From Candidatus Neomicrothrix sp. UBA825 (GTDB lineage: Bacteria; Actinomycetota; Acidimicrobiia; Acidimicrobiales; UBA8592): a stretch of 14,741 nucleotides of DNA. The stretch spans positions 1 to 14,741 of the forward strand of contig DBHP01000013.1 of the NCBI GenBank assembly GCA_002295705.1, given 5' to 3'. Below the pieces are notes generated by a model, which made no database searches, had not been told where the DNA came from, and saw only the letters and a program-made list of their open reading frames with translations. The position numbers and the translations under genes are program-made. Numbering within the stretch: the first letter of the stretch is position 1; each line of letters begins with the position of its first letter. Positions 1 through 7,430 of the stretch are shown here, one piece after another.

Positions 1-110
1 CTCGTTATTGGTAGACGTGGCGGGCATCCATCAATCACTACACCTACCGCAGGGCCATGTGACTCGCCAAAGGTGTGGATACGAAAGATTGAACCGAGTG
101 AACTACTCAT
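1..110 (-). CDS. aroC: Chorismate synthase, N-terminal fragment (cut by window edge)
   Basis: Chorismate synthase makes chorismate from 5-enolpyruvylshikimate-3-phosphate, the last step of the shikimate pathway, in the cytoplasm with reduced FMN. Only the first 36 codons are inside the window; the gene continues past position 1. The translation begins MSSSLGSIFRIHTFGESHGP and goes on to a VGVVIDGCPP stretch. The TFGESHGPA and DGCPP blocks are the conserved N-terminal signature of the family, and their distance from the ATG is normal. The start is the ATG at 110-108. It has no Shine-Dalgarno but has a TAAAAT hexamer six bases upstream, suggesting a leaderless message. The gene lies 69 bp downstream of mycothione reductase on the same strand. 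The identification is firm despite the short fragment. Confidence 0.9.
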   Translation of the reverse strand, partial: MSSSLGSIFRIHTFGESHGPAVGVVIDGCPPRLPIT

Positions 111-116
111 ATTGAC

Positions 117-141
117 ATTTTAGGGTAGTTCTTGGGTAGTT
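117..141 (-). promoter_or_regulatory. Candidate leaderless promoter of aroC with an 8-bp direct repeat
   Basis: Read on the minus strand, a TAAAAT hexamer (122-117) ends exactly six bases before the aroC ATG. This is the spacing expected of a -10 box when transcription starts at the start codon. Immediately upstream are two identical copies of AACTACCC (130-123 and 141-134), 11 bp apart, about one helical turn. No good -35 box is visible. The direct repeat could be an activator or repressor site, or could be chance. Leaderless messages are common in actinobacteria. Confidence 0.4.
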
Positions 142-179
142 TGCTGTGCATTAAAAATAGAAAGTAAAAATTAAGAAAA

Positions 180-1544
180 TTAGTCACACAATGATGCGAC
201 TTTGATGAGAGCATTCTCGACAACTTCGTTTAGGGCAGGGTGTACGTATAGAAAACCAGAGGCAAGCTCAGTAACTGTCTGCCCAAATTTCATTCCTTGA
301 ATGAGTTGATGGATTAAGGTTGAAGCCTGTGGTCCCAAAATATGAGCGCCAATGAGTAATCCGTTTCTAGGATCTGCAATAATTTTGCATATTCCAATCT
401 TTTCTTCCATCGCCCAGCCATAGGCAACGTCCCCATACTCTTCAACTGCAACCACATACTGAATCTCAGCAGTTTTGGCCTGTTGCTCCGTGTAGCCTAC
501 TGAAGCAACCTGCGGATTTGAAAAAATCGCATGCGGGGTAGGGTCTAAGTCCACTTTCATTAAACTCTTGTTTACGAGATTATGGGAAACAACTTTCGCT
601 TCAGCATTTGCAGTGTGTTTGAGTTGGGCAGGATTAGTAACGTCGCCCAAAGCCCAAATGTTGTCAGCAGTTGTTCTCATGTACTCATCAGTAACGATAT
701 AGCCATCATTTGTTTCAATGTTCGCAGCTCTAACATTGAGTGACTCTAAATCTGGCAGACGACCAGTAGCCAAAAGCAACTCATCTACCTCTAAAACACC
801 TGTCGTTTCGTCATCAAAGTTAAGCTGAATACCGTTATTACTTTGGCGGACTTTACTAACGGTAGCTTCAAATCGTAAATCAACTTTATCCTGGAAGGCC
901 CTATTGAAACGTTCCCGAATAGAAAAGTCTTCCTTCGCAAGAAGAGTATTTCCTCTGACGAGCATTATTACCTCACAACCAAATGAGCTAAAGACGTGAG
1001 CGAGCTCTACAGCGATATAGCCACCTCCGATAATACCGAGACGCTTCGGTAGTTCAGGAATCCGCATGATCGTATCTGACGTGTGATACCTGACATTAGA
1101 CAACCCATCTATTTCTGGAAGAACAGGAGTTGCGCCAGTTGCAATCACTATTTGCTTTCCTGTAATGATCTCATCGTTGATATTTATTTCGTCTCCTGAA
1201 ATAAATGAAGCTTCTCCATTAAAAACCGTAATATTTGAAAGGCTATGCCGGTACGATTCGCCTGCAATTGCGATCGGGTCAATTCGGCCGAATACTCGAT
1301 CCTGTATTTCCTGCCAATTTCCCGAGTAATTCTCTGTAGTGATTCCTAACTCACTAGAGCGGTTAATCTCTGTTAAGACATCAGCCACATAAATGAGCAT
1401 TTTTGAAGGAATACAACCTCTGTTTAAGCAAGTACCACCGAAAGCACCTTTTTCTATAATTGCTATATTTAGATCGTCGAATTCGGGTGTGATTATCGTA
1501 TTCCCTGACCCCGTACCAATAATGATTACATCAAAATCTATCAT
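180..1544 (-). CDS. mtr: Mycothione reductase (FAD-dependent disulfide oxidoreductase)
   Basis: Mycothione reductase reduces oxidised mycothiol disulfide with NADPH and keeps the cytoplasmic thiol pool reduced. The 454-aa length is normal for the family. An FAD-binding IIGTGSGN sits at residues 8-15. The redox-active pair is C39/C44 in GGTCLNRGCIPSK. The pyridine nucleotide motif GIIGGGYIAVE lies at 170-180, the second FAD motif ALGDV follows near 300, and the His-Glu dyad of the dimer interface is HPALNE (H435, E440). Stretches VFGRIDPIA, YHTSDTIMRI and YGDVAYGWAMEE match what I recall of mycobacterial Mtr and separate it from lipoamide dehydrogenase and glutathione reductase. It starts 15 bp after the upstream SDR and probably shares its transcript. 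There is no strong Shine-Dalgarno before the ATG at 1544. Confidence 0.9.
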   Translation of the reverse strand: MIDFDVIIIGTGSGNTIITPEFDDLNIAIIEKGAFGGTCLNRGCIPSKMLIYVADVLTEINRSSELGITTENYSGNWQEIQDRVFGRIDPIAIAGESYRHSLSNITVFNGEASFISGDEININDEIITGKQIVIATGATPVLPEIDGLSNVRYHTSDTIMRIPELPKRLGIIGGGYIAVELAHVFSSFGCEVIMLVRGNTLLAKEDFSIRERFNRAFQDKVDLRFEATVSKVRQSNNGIQLNFDDETTGVLEVDELLLATGRLPDLESLNVRAANIETNDGYIVTDEYMRTTADNIWALGDVTNPAQLKHTANAEAKVVSHNLVNKSLMKVDLDPTPHAIFSNPQVASVGYTEQQAKTAEIQYVVAVEEYGDVAYGWAMEEKIGICKIIADPRNGLLIGAHILGPQASTLIHQLIQGMKFGQTVTELASGFLYVHPALNEVVENALIKVASLCD

Positions 1545-1559
1545 TTTAGAAATCTTGTT

Positions 1560-2429
1560 TTAGTCAGTGTCATTTAAATGCTCTTCAACCAAATTTGCGC
1601 GCAGCATCGGGTTTCGGGCTAATTCTATGTCTCTATGCCGACTCTTAATGGCGTCATGGAATGTATTTTCTGTAAAGATATAGAACTGCTTTGATTCAAC
1701 AGCTTTAAATACTAAGTCAGCAACGCTATCAGGATCTAGCGCCAGATTGTAAATCTCTCTAACTGCCTCTTTGCGAGTATCGTGATCATCTGGTTCAGTC
1801 AGCGAAACATTGCCAGTCAAAATCTCCGGTCTGTTTCTTTCACTGTCTAAAATATTTGTCTTTACTAATCCAGGGCAGAGTACGCTCACCCCAACTTCAG
1901 TGCTTTTCTCTTGCAACTCATAACAAAGTGTTTCGGCGATGCTCAAGACTGCGTGCTTTGATGCATTATAAACGCCCATATTTGGGTAAGAAAGGTGGCC
2001 AGCAATTGATGAAGTGATCACGATATGCCCGTTATTATTCTTTTCCATGAAAGGCAGGAAAGCGTTTAATCCATAGATGACCCCCCACAAATTCACGCCT
2101 AGCACCCATTCCCAGTCAAGTACGTCAGATTCTGAAATTGAGCCCCCTGCCCCAACTCCTGCATTTAAACAAAGGATGTAAGGAGGGGCAAACGCCGAAA
2201 AGATTTGCTCCTTAAAGGACCGGACAGAGTCAAGATCGGAGACATCGACTACGATACCCGTGGCCAATATCCCCTCGGATCTAAGTTCGGAAATTGCGAG
2301 ATCTAGAGCTGCCTCTTCGATATCACCAATGATTATGTCATTCCCTTCTTTGCCGAAACGAAAAGCTAAAGATTTTCCTATTCCGCTTGCACCTCCAGTA
2401 ATAACTACGCTGCTTCTTTCTTTAATCAT
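1560..2429 (-). CDS. SDR-family NAD(P)-dependent oxidoreductase
   Basis: A classical short-chain dehydrogenase of 289 aa, slightly longer than the usual 250 because of a C-terminal extension. The Rossmann glycine motif TGGASGIG is at residues 11-18. The acidic D36 after strand 2 (IIIGDIEE) favours NAD(H) over NADP(H). NAG is at 89-91, and the catalytic Ser (140/141 in TSSIAG), Y154 and K158 (YNASK) are all present, so the protein should be active. The substrate cannot be read from sequence; homologous SDRs act on hydroxy-lipids, steroids and other alcohols. The start ATG at 2429 is preceded by a good Shine-Dalgarno (AAAGGAAC). Mycothione reductase follows after 15 bp, so the two are probably co-transcribed. 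It is divergent from the D-2-hydroxyacid dehydrogenase. Confidence 0.85.
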   Translation of the reverse strand: MIKERSSVVITGGASGIGKSLAFRFGKEGNDIIIGDIEEAALDLAISELRSEGILATGIVVDVSDLDSVRSFKEQIFSAFAPPYILCLNAGVGAGGSISESDVLDWEWVLGVNLWGVIYGLNAFLPFMEKNNNGHIVITSSIAGHLSYPNMGVYNASKHAVLSIAETLCYELQEKSTEVGVSVLCPGLVKTNILDSERNRPEILTGNVSLTEPDDHDTRKEAVREIYNLALDPDSVADLVFKAVESKQFYIFTENTFHDAIKSRHRDIELARNPMLRANLVEEHLNDTD

Positions 2430-2451
2430 TGTTCCTTTCTACCAGAGATGC

Positions 2452-2481
2452 TGAATAGGGGGCTAGTCTTGTAATCATCAA
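2452..2481 (-). promoter_or_regulatory. Candidate sigma-70-type promoter for the SDR-mtr transcript
   Basis: On the minus strand, TTGATG (2481-2476) and TATTCA (2457-2452) are separated by 18 bp. They match the -35 and -10 consensus at four of six positions each. The start of transcription would fall near 2445, leaving a leader of about 16 bases that still contains the AAAGGAAC ribosome binding site. The 69-bp gap must also hold the promoter of the divergent gene at 2499, for which I see no clear box. Confidence 0.35.
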
Positions 2482-2498
2482 TCAAGGAGTTAAACGAA

Positions 2499-3518
2499 AT
2501 GGAAACGCTGAAAACAGCAGTTCTTTTTCCTCTCCGCTCAGGAGAGAGTGATCTATCTGCTCTGGCTGAAAATTATCCATTTGAATTTTATTTGACTCCC
2601 TATCTTGAGAGTACTGAATTAAGATCCAGCCGAGGATTAAACCAAGGTATAAATTCTACAAATATTGAAGAACCTTTGGTGTCTGACAATTACCTCAATA
2701 TTTGGGCAGAATGTAACTCGGTAATCGCCATGGACTTACCATCCAATGTTGCTTCACTATTTCCAAATCTGAAATGGGTTCAAGGTGTCTCTGCTGGCCA
2801 TGATCATATCAACACTGATGAATTGAAGAGAACCGGAATCTCATTAACAACTGCCAAGGGAATAGCCTCAGGTGCCATAGCTGAATTTGTTTTCTCGCGA
2901 CTGCTTCAAGAGATGAAGCACTTGCGAACACTAGACGAACAGCAGCGAGAAAAGATCTGGCACGCAAAATTTGGTAATCAACTCAAAGGGAAAACGATAG
3001 GGGTTGTGGGTGTTGGTTCAATAGGTCAAGAAATCGCAAAGCGAGCCAAAGCATTCGACATGCGAGTATTGGGTATCAGGAGACGCTTGGAACTCGCCGC
3101 TCCCGAATCGGTGGATATCCTTTACCCATTTTCTGACATCGATGTGCTTCTCGGAGAATCTGATTTTGTTGTTATGGCTGCTCCCTCGACAAAAGAAACA
3201 AAGGATCTTTTTGATAAATCTAGATTCTCAAAAATGAAAAAGGGTTCAATATTTGTAAATATCGCAAGGGGGATACATGTGGTTGAAGCAGACTTAGCTA
3301 GTTACCTCTCTAACGGTCATCTCAGAGCGGCTATCTTGGACGTTGTGCGAGATGAACCTCTAGACTTCAACAGCGACCTATGGACCGCACCAAACTTATA
3401 CTTATCACCTCATTGCTCGGTTTCCTTTGACGAGTACGAAAAGAACGCAATTGATCTTTTCGTTCAAAACGCCATTCGCATGTTTGATGGCGATGAACTA
3501 ATTAATCAGGAGTTCTAA
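2499..3518 (+). CDS. D-2-hydroxyacid dehydrogenase (GhrA/glyoxylate-hydroxypyruvate reductase-like)
   Basis: A cytoplasmic oxidoreductase of 339 aa that should interconvert 2-oxoacids and D-2-hydroxyacids. The N-terminal substrate-binding half is weakly conserved. The nucleotide-binding domain begins near residue 163 with GKTIGVVGVGSIGQEIA (glycine motif 171-176). Strand 2 ends in GIRRR (192-196) with no acidic residue, which suggests NADPH rather than NADH. Catalytic residues are R257 (NIARG), E286 (RDEPL) and H305 (SPHCS). The Arg-Glu-His set is complete, so activity is expected; the substrate is unknown, with glyoxylate, hydroxypyruvate or a bulkier 2-oxoacid possible. The ATG has a strong AAGGAG eight to ten bases upstream. 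Its stop is only 2 bp from the stop of the convergent crotonase gene, and no terminator is visible between them. Confidence 0.87.
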   Translation: METLKTAVLFPLRSGESDLSALAENYPFEFYLTPYLESTELRSSRGLNQGINSTNIEEPLVSDNYLNIWAECNSVIAMDLPSNVASLFPNLKWVQGVSAGHDHINTDELKRTGISLTTAKGIASGAIAEFVFSRLLQEMKHLRTLDEQQREKIWHAKFGNQLKGKTIGVVGVGSIGQEIAKRAKAFDMRVLGIRRRLELAAPESVDILYPFSDIDVLLGESDFVVMAAPSTKETKDLFDKSRFSKMKKGSIFVNIARGIHVVEADLASYLSNGHLRAAILDVVRDEPLDFNSDLWTAPNLYLSPHCSVSFDEYEKNAIDLFVQNAIRMFDGDELINQEF

Positions 3519-3520
3519 AG

Positions 3521-4321
3521 CTATTTTCGTTTGAAATCCGGTTTGCGCTTTTGTGAAAAAGCCTTCGGTCCTTCCTTCGCATCTTCACTTGCAAAAACTG
3601 CCCATCCATAATCATATTCATAGTCAAGGGCTTCCTTTTCAGTCATCCCGCTAGTTTCGTGAAGAGTCCTTAGAATCGCCTCAACTGCAAGCGGCCCATT
3701 CTCTGCAATCATTTCAGCTATTTCCATAGCCTTCGCTAATGCTTGACCGTCAGGAACAACATGTCCGATTAAACCAACATCTTTAGCCTCTTTGGCAGAA
3801 ATATGTTTTCCAGTTAGTAGGAGTTCGGCAGCAACTGTGTATGGAATTTGGCGGGGGAGTCTCACCGCAGAACCACCCATCGGGTAGAGACTCCATCGCG
3901 CCTCGGAAATGCCGAATTTTGCACTCTCTCCAGCTATTCGGATATCCATTGCTTGAAGAATTTCTGTTCCGCCCGCTATAGCGACACCTTCAACTGCAGC
4001 TATGAGCGGTTTAGAGGGCCTGTAAGATCTTAAGAGCCCTTTCCAATGGATCTCTGGGTCCTCCTTAGACCTAGCCCTCATATCAACACCAGTATCAGCG
4101 TCATCCGCATCGCCTGACATAGCTTTAAGATCAGCTCCGGAGGTGAAATTGCCTTCAGCACCAGTAACGATCACGCAGCGAATATCGTCATTTTCTGATG
4201 CTTCAACAAAAGCATCGTACATCCTTACAATCATCGGCCCCGATATAGCATTCATACGCTTCGGTCTATTCAAGGTAACGGTCATAACATGGTTTCTGAT
4301 ATCTACAAGTGCATCCGGCAT
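3521..4321 (-). CDS. Enoyl-CoA hydratase/isomerase (crotonase) family protein
   Basis: A 266-aa crotonase-fold enzyme, the usual length for hydratases acting on 2-enoyl-CoA. The oxyanion-hole segments are NFTSGADLKAM (58-68) and VAIAGGTE (113-120). Glutamates aligning with the two catalytic acids of rat mitochondrial hydratase appear to be E120 (AGGTE) and E140 (FGISEARW), so hydratase activity is plausible. A polar insert at about 69-92 (DADDADTGVD and following) lengthens the loop near the CoA site. The gene lies 29 bp downstream of gcvP on the same strand with an AAAGG Shine-Dalgarno. It may therefore be carried on the glycine-controlled transcript, though no link to glycine metabolism is obvious. 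Substrate unknown. Confidence 0.85.
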   Translation of the reverse strand: MPDALVDIRNHVMTVTLNRPKRMNAISGPMIVRMYDAFVEASENDDIRCVIVTGAEGNFTSGADLKAMSGDADDADTGVDMRARSKEDPEIHWKGLLRSYRPSKPLIAAVEGVAIAGGTEILQAMDIRIAGESAKFGISEARWSLYPMGGSAVRLPRQIPYTVAAELLLTGKHISAKEAKDVGLIGHVVPDGQALAKAMEIAEMIAENGPLAVEAILRTLHETSGMTEKEALDYEYDYGWAVFASEDAKEGPKAFSQKRKPDFKRK

Positions 4322-4350
4322 AACTCAACCTTTCGTTTTATGAGTATAAG

Positions 4351-7182
4351 TTAATCTTGAAAATCCTCAATACTGGGGCAACTACAGACAAGGTTTTTGT
4401 CACCGTATGCTCCATCAATCCGTCCCACTGGAGGCCAATATTTTTCATCTTTTGCTGAAAGTAGGGGATATACAGCCTCTTCGCGCGAATAAGGGTAACT
4501 CCAGTCGGAAGAAACCGCACATTCAGCGGTGTGGGGCGCATTCCGCAACATCGAGTTCTCGTATTCGTAGAATCCATCAACTATTTGGTTGATTTCTTGT
4601 TTAATAGCAATCATGGCATCGCAGAATTTATCAATTTCAGTCAAAGATTCAGATTCAGTGGGCTCTATCATTAGTGTTCCAGGGACAGGAAATGACATAG
4701 TTGGAGCGTGGAAACCGAAATCCATTAAACGCTTCGCAATGTCATCAGCAGAAACCCCGCATCTCGTGGTAATTGGACGAATATCAATAATGCACTCATG
4801 CGCAATGAAACCGTTCTTGCCGGTAAAAAGTATGTCGTAGTGCTCAGATAAGCGTTTAGCTACGTAATTTGCACTCAAAATTGCAGTTTTGGTTGCAAGC
4901 GTAAGCCCCTCAGCGCCCATCATCGCTATATATGCCCAAGATATTGGAAGAATTCCCGCAGATCCCCATGGGGCCCCGCTTACGCTTCCAACAACACTTG
5001 CAGATTGCAATTCAGGTGCTAATGGATGAGATGGAAGATATTCACTAAGATGCTCAGCGACAGCCACAGGGCCAACTCCTGGTCCTCCGCCTCCATGTGG
5101 AATACAAAATGTTTTATGTAGATTTAGGTGAGAAACATCTGCTCCAAATTTCCCGGGTTGTGCGATTCCGACAAGCGCATTTAGGTTTGCTCCGTCGAGA
5201 TAGACTTGACCGCCGTGATCATGAATAATTTTGCATATATCAGAGACAGTTTCTTCATAAACACCATGAGTTGAGGGATATGTAATCATGATTGCGCTTA
5301 AAGTATCAGAGTACTGCTCTGCCTTATTCGCCAAGTCGACTAGATCAACATTTCCGTTCTCGTCACAGTCAACTACAACTACCTTCATTCCAGCCATAAC
5401 TGCGCTGGCAGCGTTAGTACCATGAGCGGATGCTGGAATTAAACATATATTTCTAGATTCTTCACCATTTGCGTAATGATATGACCTAATAGCAAGCAAA
5501 CCAGCAAATTCACCTTGCGACCCAGCATTTGGTTGAAGACTGACAGCAGCATATCCGGTTATCTTTACAAGCCAGTCTTCCAATTCAGATATGAGTTGGT
5601 CGTACCCTTTGCGTTGTTCAGCGGGAACAAAAGGATGGATATTAGCGAACTCATCCCAAGAGATAGGAATCATTTCAGTGCTGGCATTTAGCTTCATTGT
5701 GCAAGAACCCAAAGGGATCATTGTTCGATCAAGTGCTAAATCCTTGTCAGATAGCCTTCGAATGTATCGAAGCATTTCGGTTTCGCTTCTATATAACGAG
5801 AACACACTTTGTTGACAGAAATTTGATTTTCTTAGTACTTTTTCCGGTAATGATGAAGCCACACCGCTTTGGAGTTCATTATCGGTAAAAGCTAGAAGGA
5901 GATTATTAACTATCTCTCTGTTGGTTGTTTCATCAAAGGAGACACCAATATGGTCCGAGTCAACTAAACGAATATTCAAACCATGTTGAAGTGCCTTCTT
6001 AACATATAGTTTCGCTTCGCCAGGTATTCGCACCGTTATAGTGTCAAACCAGTTTTCCGTTAAGACCTCGTATCCTGATTCGGTTAAGGTTGCGGCAAAT
6101 TCGTTCATGAGGGAATGCGTTCGCTGAGCAATATCTTTTAATCCCTCTGGCCCATGATAAACGCCATACATTCCTGCGATAATGGCAAGTAAAACTTGAG
6201 CAGTGCAAATATTGCTGGTTGCCTTCTCTCTGCGGATATGTTGTTCACGTGTCTGAAGCGCTAATCGAAAAGCAGGATTACCCTGTGCATCTATGGAAGC
6301 GCCCACTAGCCGCCCAGGTAAAGATCGTTTATAGGCTTCTTTGACGGCAATATATCCGGCGTGTGGACCACCGAAGCCCATTGGAACACCGAAACGCTGA
6401 GAACTTCCAACAACCACATCCACCCCTAGTTCCCCAGGAGGGGTGAGCAAGGCTAATGCCAGTAAATCTGCGGAAACTCCAATTAAGATTCCGTTTTCCT
6501 TGTGCTCACGTATGCCCTCGCTTAGGTCCCTAACCTCACCGGATGCTCCTGGATACTGGTAAACAACGGCGAAGCAATCGTCGGGTGCTTGATTCGGATC
6601 GCCAATTACCACATTAATTCCCATTGCTTCTGCTCTGGTCAGAACAACTGATTTGGTCTGGGGAAGGGAATCACTATCCAGGAGAAAAGTATTTTTAGAA
6701 GACTTCTGCACGCGATAAAGCAATGTCATCGCTTCAGCCACAGCAGTTGGCTCATCTAGAAGTGATGCATTCGATAGCTCACAACCCGTTAGTTCACTCA
6801 CAAGTGTTTGATAGTTAAGTAGCGCTTCTAGGCGCCCTTGCGATATCTCTGGTTGATAAGGTGTGTAAGCCGTATACCAAGCTGGATTCTCTAGAATATT
6901 TCGTTGAATAACTCCGGGCGTGTAGTTGTTATAGTACCCAAGGCCGATGAGCGAAGTATGAACCTTATTCTTCGTAGCAATTTCTTTTAACTTCATTAGA
7001 GCTTCGACTTCAGTCAGCGGATCGGGCAGTAGAAGAGGCTCTGATACTTCGCGTATATTAGTTGGTACTGCTAAATCGATAAGTGAATCTAAGCTTTCAA
7101 GACTAAGCGTCCTAAGCATCGTTGACACATCAGATTCAGCAGGCCCTATGTGCCTTCTGGGAAATTCATTAAATTCTGTCAT
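4351..7182 (-). CDS. gcvP: Glycine dehydrogenase (aminomethyl-transferring), P protein
   Basis: The P protein of the glycine cleavage system decarboxylates glycine with pyridoxal phosphate and passes the aminomethyl group to lipoylated H protein. This is the single-chain form, 943 aa, close to the E. coli length, holding both the N-terminal (GcvPA-like) and C-terminal (GcvPB-like) halves. It opens with the typical FPRRHIGP. The cofactor lysine is K690 in HLNLHKTFCIPHGGGGPG. Other conserved blocks are SDKDLALDRTMIPLGSCTMK (478-497) and SAHGTNAASA (585-594). The start ATG at 7182 has GAGG at 7194-7191, an 8-base spacing. A tandem glycine riboswitch lies directly upstream. No gcvT or gcvH lies in the window, so the partner genes are elsewhere. 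Confidence 0.97.
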   Translation of the reverse strand: MTEFNEFPRRHIGPAESDVSTMLRTLSLESLDSLIDLAVPTNIREVSEPLLLPDPLTEVEALMKLKEIATKNKVHTSLIGLGYYNNYTPGVIQRNILENPAWYTAYTPYQPEISQGRLEALLNYQTLVSELTGCELSNASLLDEPTAVAEAMTLLYRVQKSSKNTFLLDSDSLPQTKSVVLTRAEAMGINVVIGDPNQAPDDCFAVVYQYPGASGEVRDLSEGIREHKENGILIGVSADLLALALLTPPGELGVDVVVGSSQRFGVPMGFGGPHAGYIAVKEAYKRSLPGRLVGASIDAQGNPAFRLALQTREQHIRREKATSNICTAQVLLAIIAGMYGVYHGPEGLKDIAQRTHSLMNEFAATLTESGYEVLTENWFDTITVRIPGEAKLYVKKALQHGLNIRLVDSDHIGVSFDETTNREIVNNLLLAFTDNELQSGVASSLPEKVLRKSNFCQQSVFSLYRSETEMLRYIRRLSDKDLALDRTMIPLGSCTMKLNASTEMIPISWDEFANIHPFVPAEQRKGYDQLISELEDWLVKITGYAAVSLQPNAGSQGEFAGLLAIRSYHYANGEESRNICLIPASAHGTNAASAVMAGMKVVVVDCDENGNVDLVDLANKAEQYSDTLSAIMITYPSTHGVYEETVSDICKIIHDHGGQVYLDGANLNALVGIAQPGKFGADVSHLNLHKTFCIPHGGGGPGVGPVAVAEHLSEYLPSHPLAPELQSASVVGSVSGAPWGSAGILPISWAYIAMMGAEGLTLATKTAILSANYVAKRLSEHYDILFTGKNGFIAHECIIDIRPITTRCGVSADDIAKRLMDFGFHAPTMSFPVPGTLMIEPTESESLTEIDKFCDAMIAIKQEINQIVDGFYEYENSMLRNAPHTAECAVSSDWSYPYSREEAVYPLLSAKDEKYWPPVGRIDGAYGDKNLVCSCPSIEDFQD

Positions 7183-7185
7183 TTT

Positions 7186-7194
7186 AGGTACCTC
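7186..7194 (-). promoter_or_regulatory. gcvP Shine-Dalgarno embedded in a palindrome
   Basis: The ribosome binding site reads GAGGTACCT on the minus strand, with GAGG at 7194-7191 and the ATG eight bases later. The octamer AGGTACCT is a perfect palindrome. It can form seven Watson-Crick pairs with the AGGTACC (7228-7222) that follows CTCTC in the core of aptamer 2, with a 29-base loop. This is a plausible anti-Shine-Dalgarno helix competing with the glycine-bound fold. The pairing is seen; its role is inference. Confidence 0.45.
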
Positions 7195-7203
7195 GAATTA
7201 GAC

Positions 7204-7368
7204 GATGTCCCCCTCTGTCTTGGTACCTGAGAGCTTCGACGTTCGTCTTTCCCCTTCGGTGAATGAATAAACATTCTTTCCAGATAGCTAATCAGAGCGG
7301 TTCATTTGCCTGAGAGTTTCGGGGGGACCCTTGCTCCTTCGGCGCCAACTAAGTTGATCTCTCCCGCA
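7204..7368 (-). promoter_or_regulatory. Tandem glycine riboswitch in the gcvP leader
   Basis: Read on the minus strand, the leader has two glycine aptamers. Aptamer 1 (about 7368-7297) runs GCGGGAGAG, then GCCGAAGGAGCAA, then AAACTCTCAGGCAAA, and closes with ACCGC. Aptamer 2 (about 7287-7204) runs CTGGAAAG, then CACCGAAGGGGAAA, then AAGCTCTCAGGTACC, and closes with ACAGAGG. Its internal stems GAATG/CATTC and GACG/CGTC are visible. These are the conserved blocks of the gcvT-type glycine riboswitch, normally an ON switch for glycine cleavage genes. Only about 20 bases separate aptamer 2 from the gcvP ATG, with no room for a terminator hairpin, so control is probably at translation. Confidence 0.95.
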
Positions 7369-7430
7369 ATGAATATTGCAGCTAGTGAAAACTTTAGCTT
7401 AAATATTCTAGTCGTGCCTTTTATAGCTAA

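Noticed and set aside
3500..3540. Possible bidirectional terminator between the convergent genes
   Set aside because: The two stop codons are 2 bp apart and I find no stable hairpin with a T-run on either strand.
4338..4580. 80-codon frame on the minus strand overlapping the gcvP 3' end
   Set aside because: It lies in another frame of the well-conserved gcvP C terminus and shows no recognisable motif.
7369..7430. Promoter for the riboswitch transcript
   Set aside because: AT-rich hexamers such as TAGAAT and TATTCA occur on the minus strand, but none has a convincing -35 partner at 16-18 bp, so I could not choose one.
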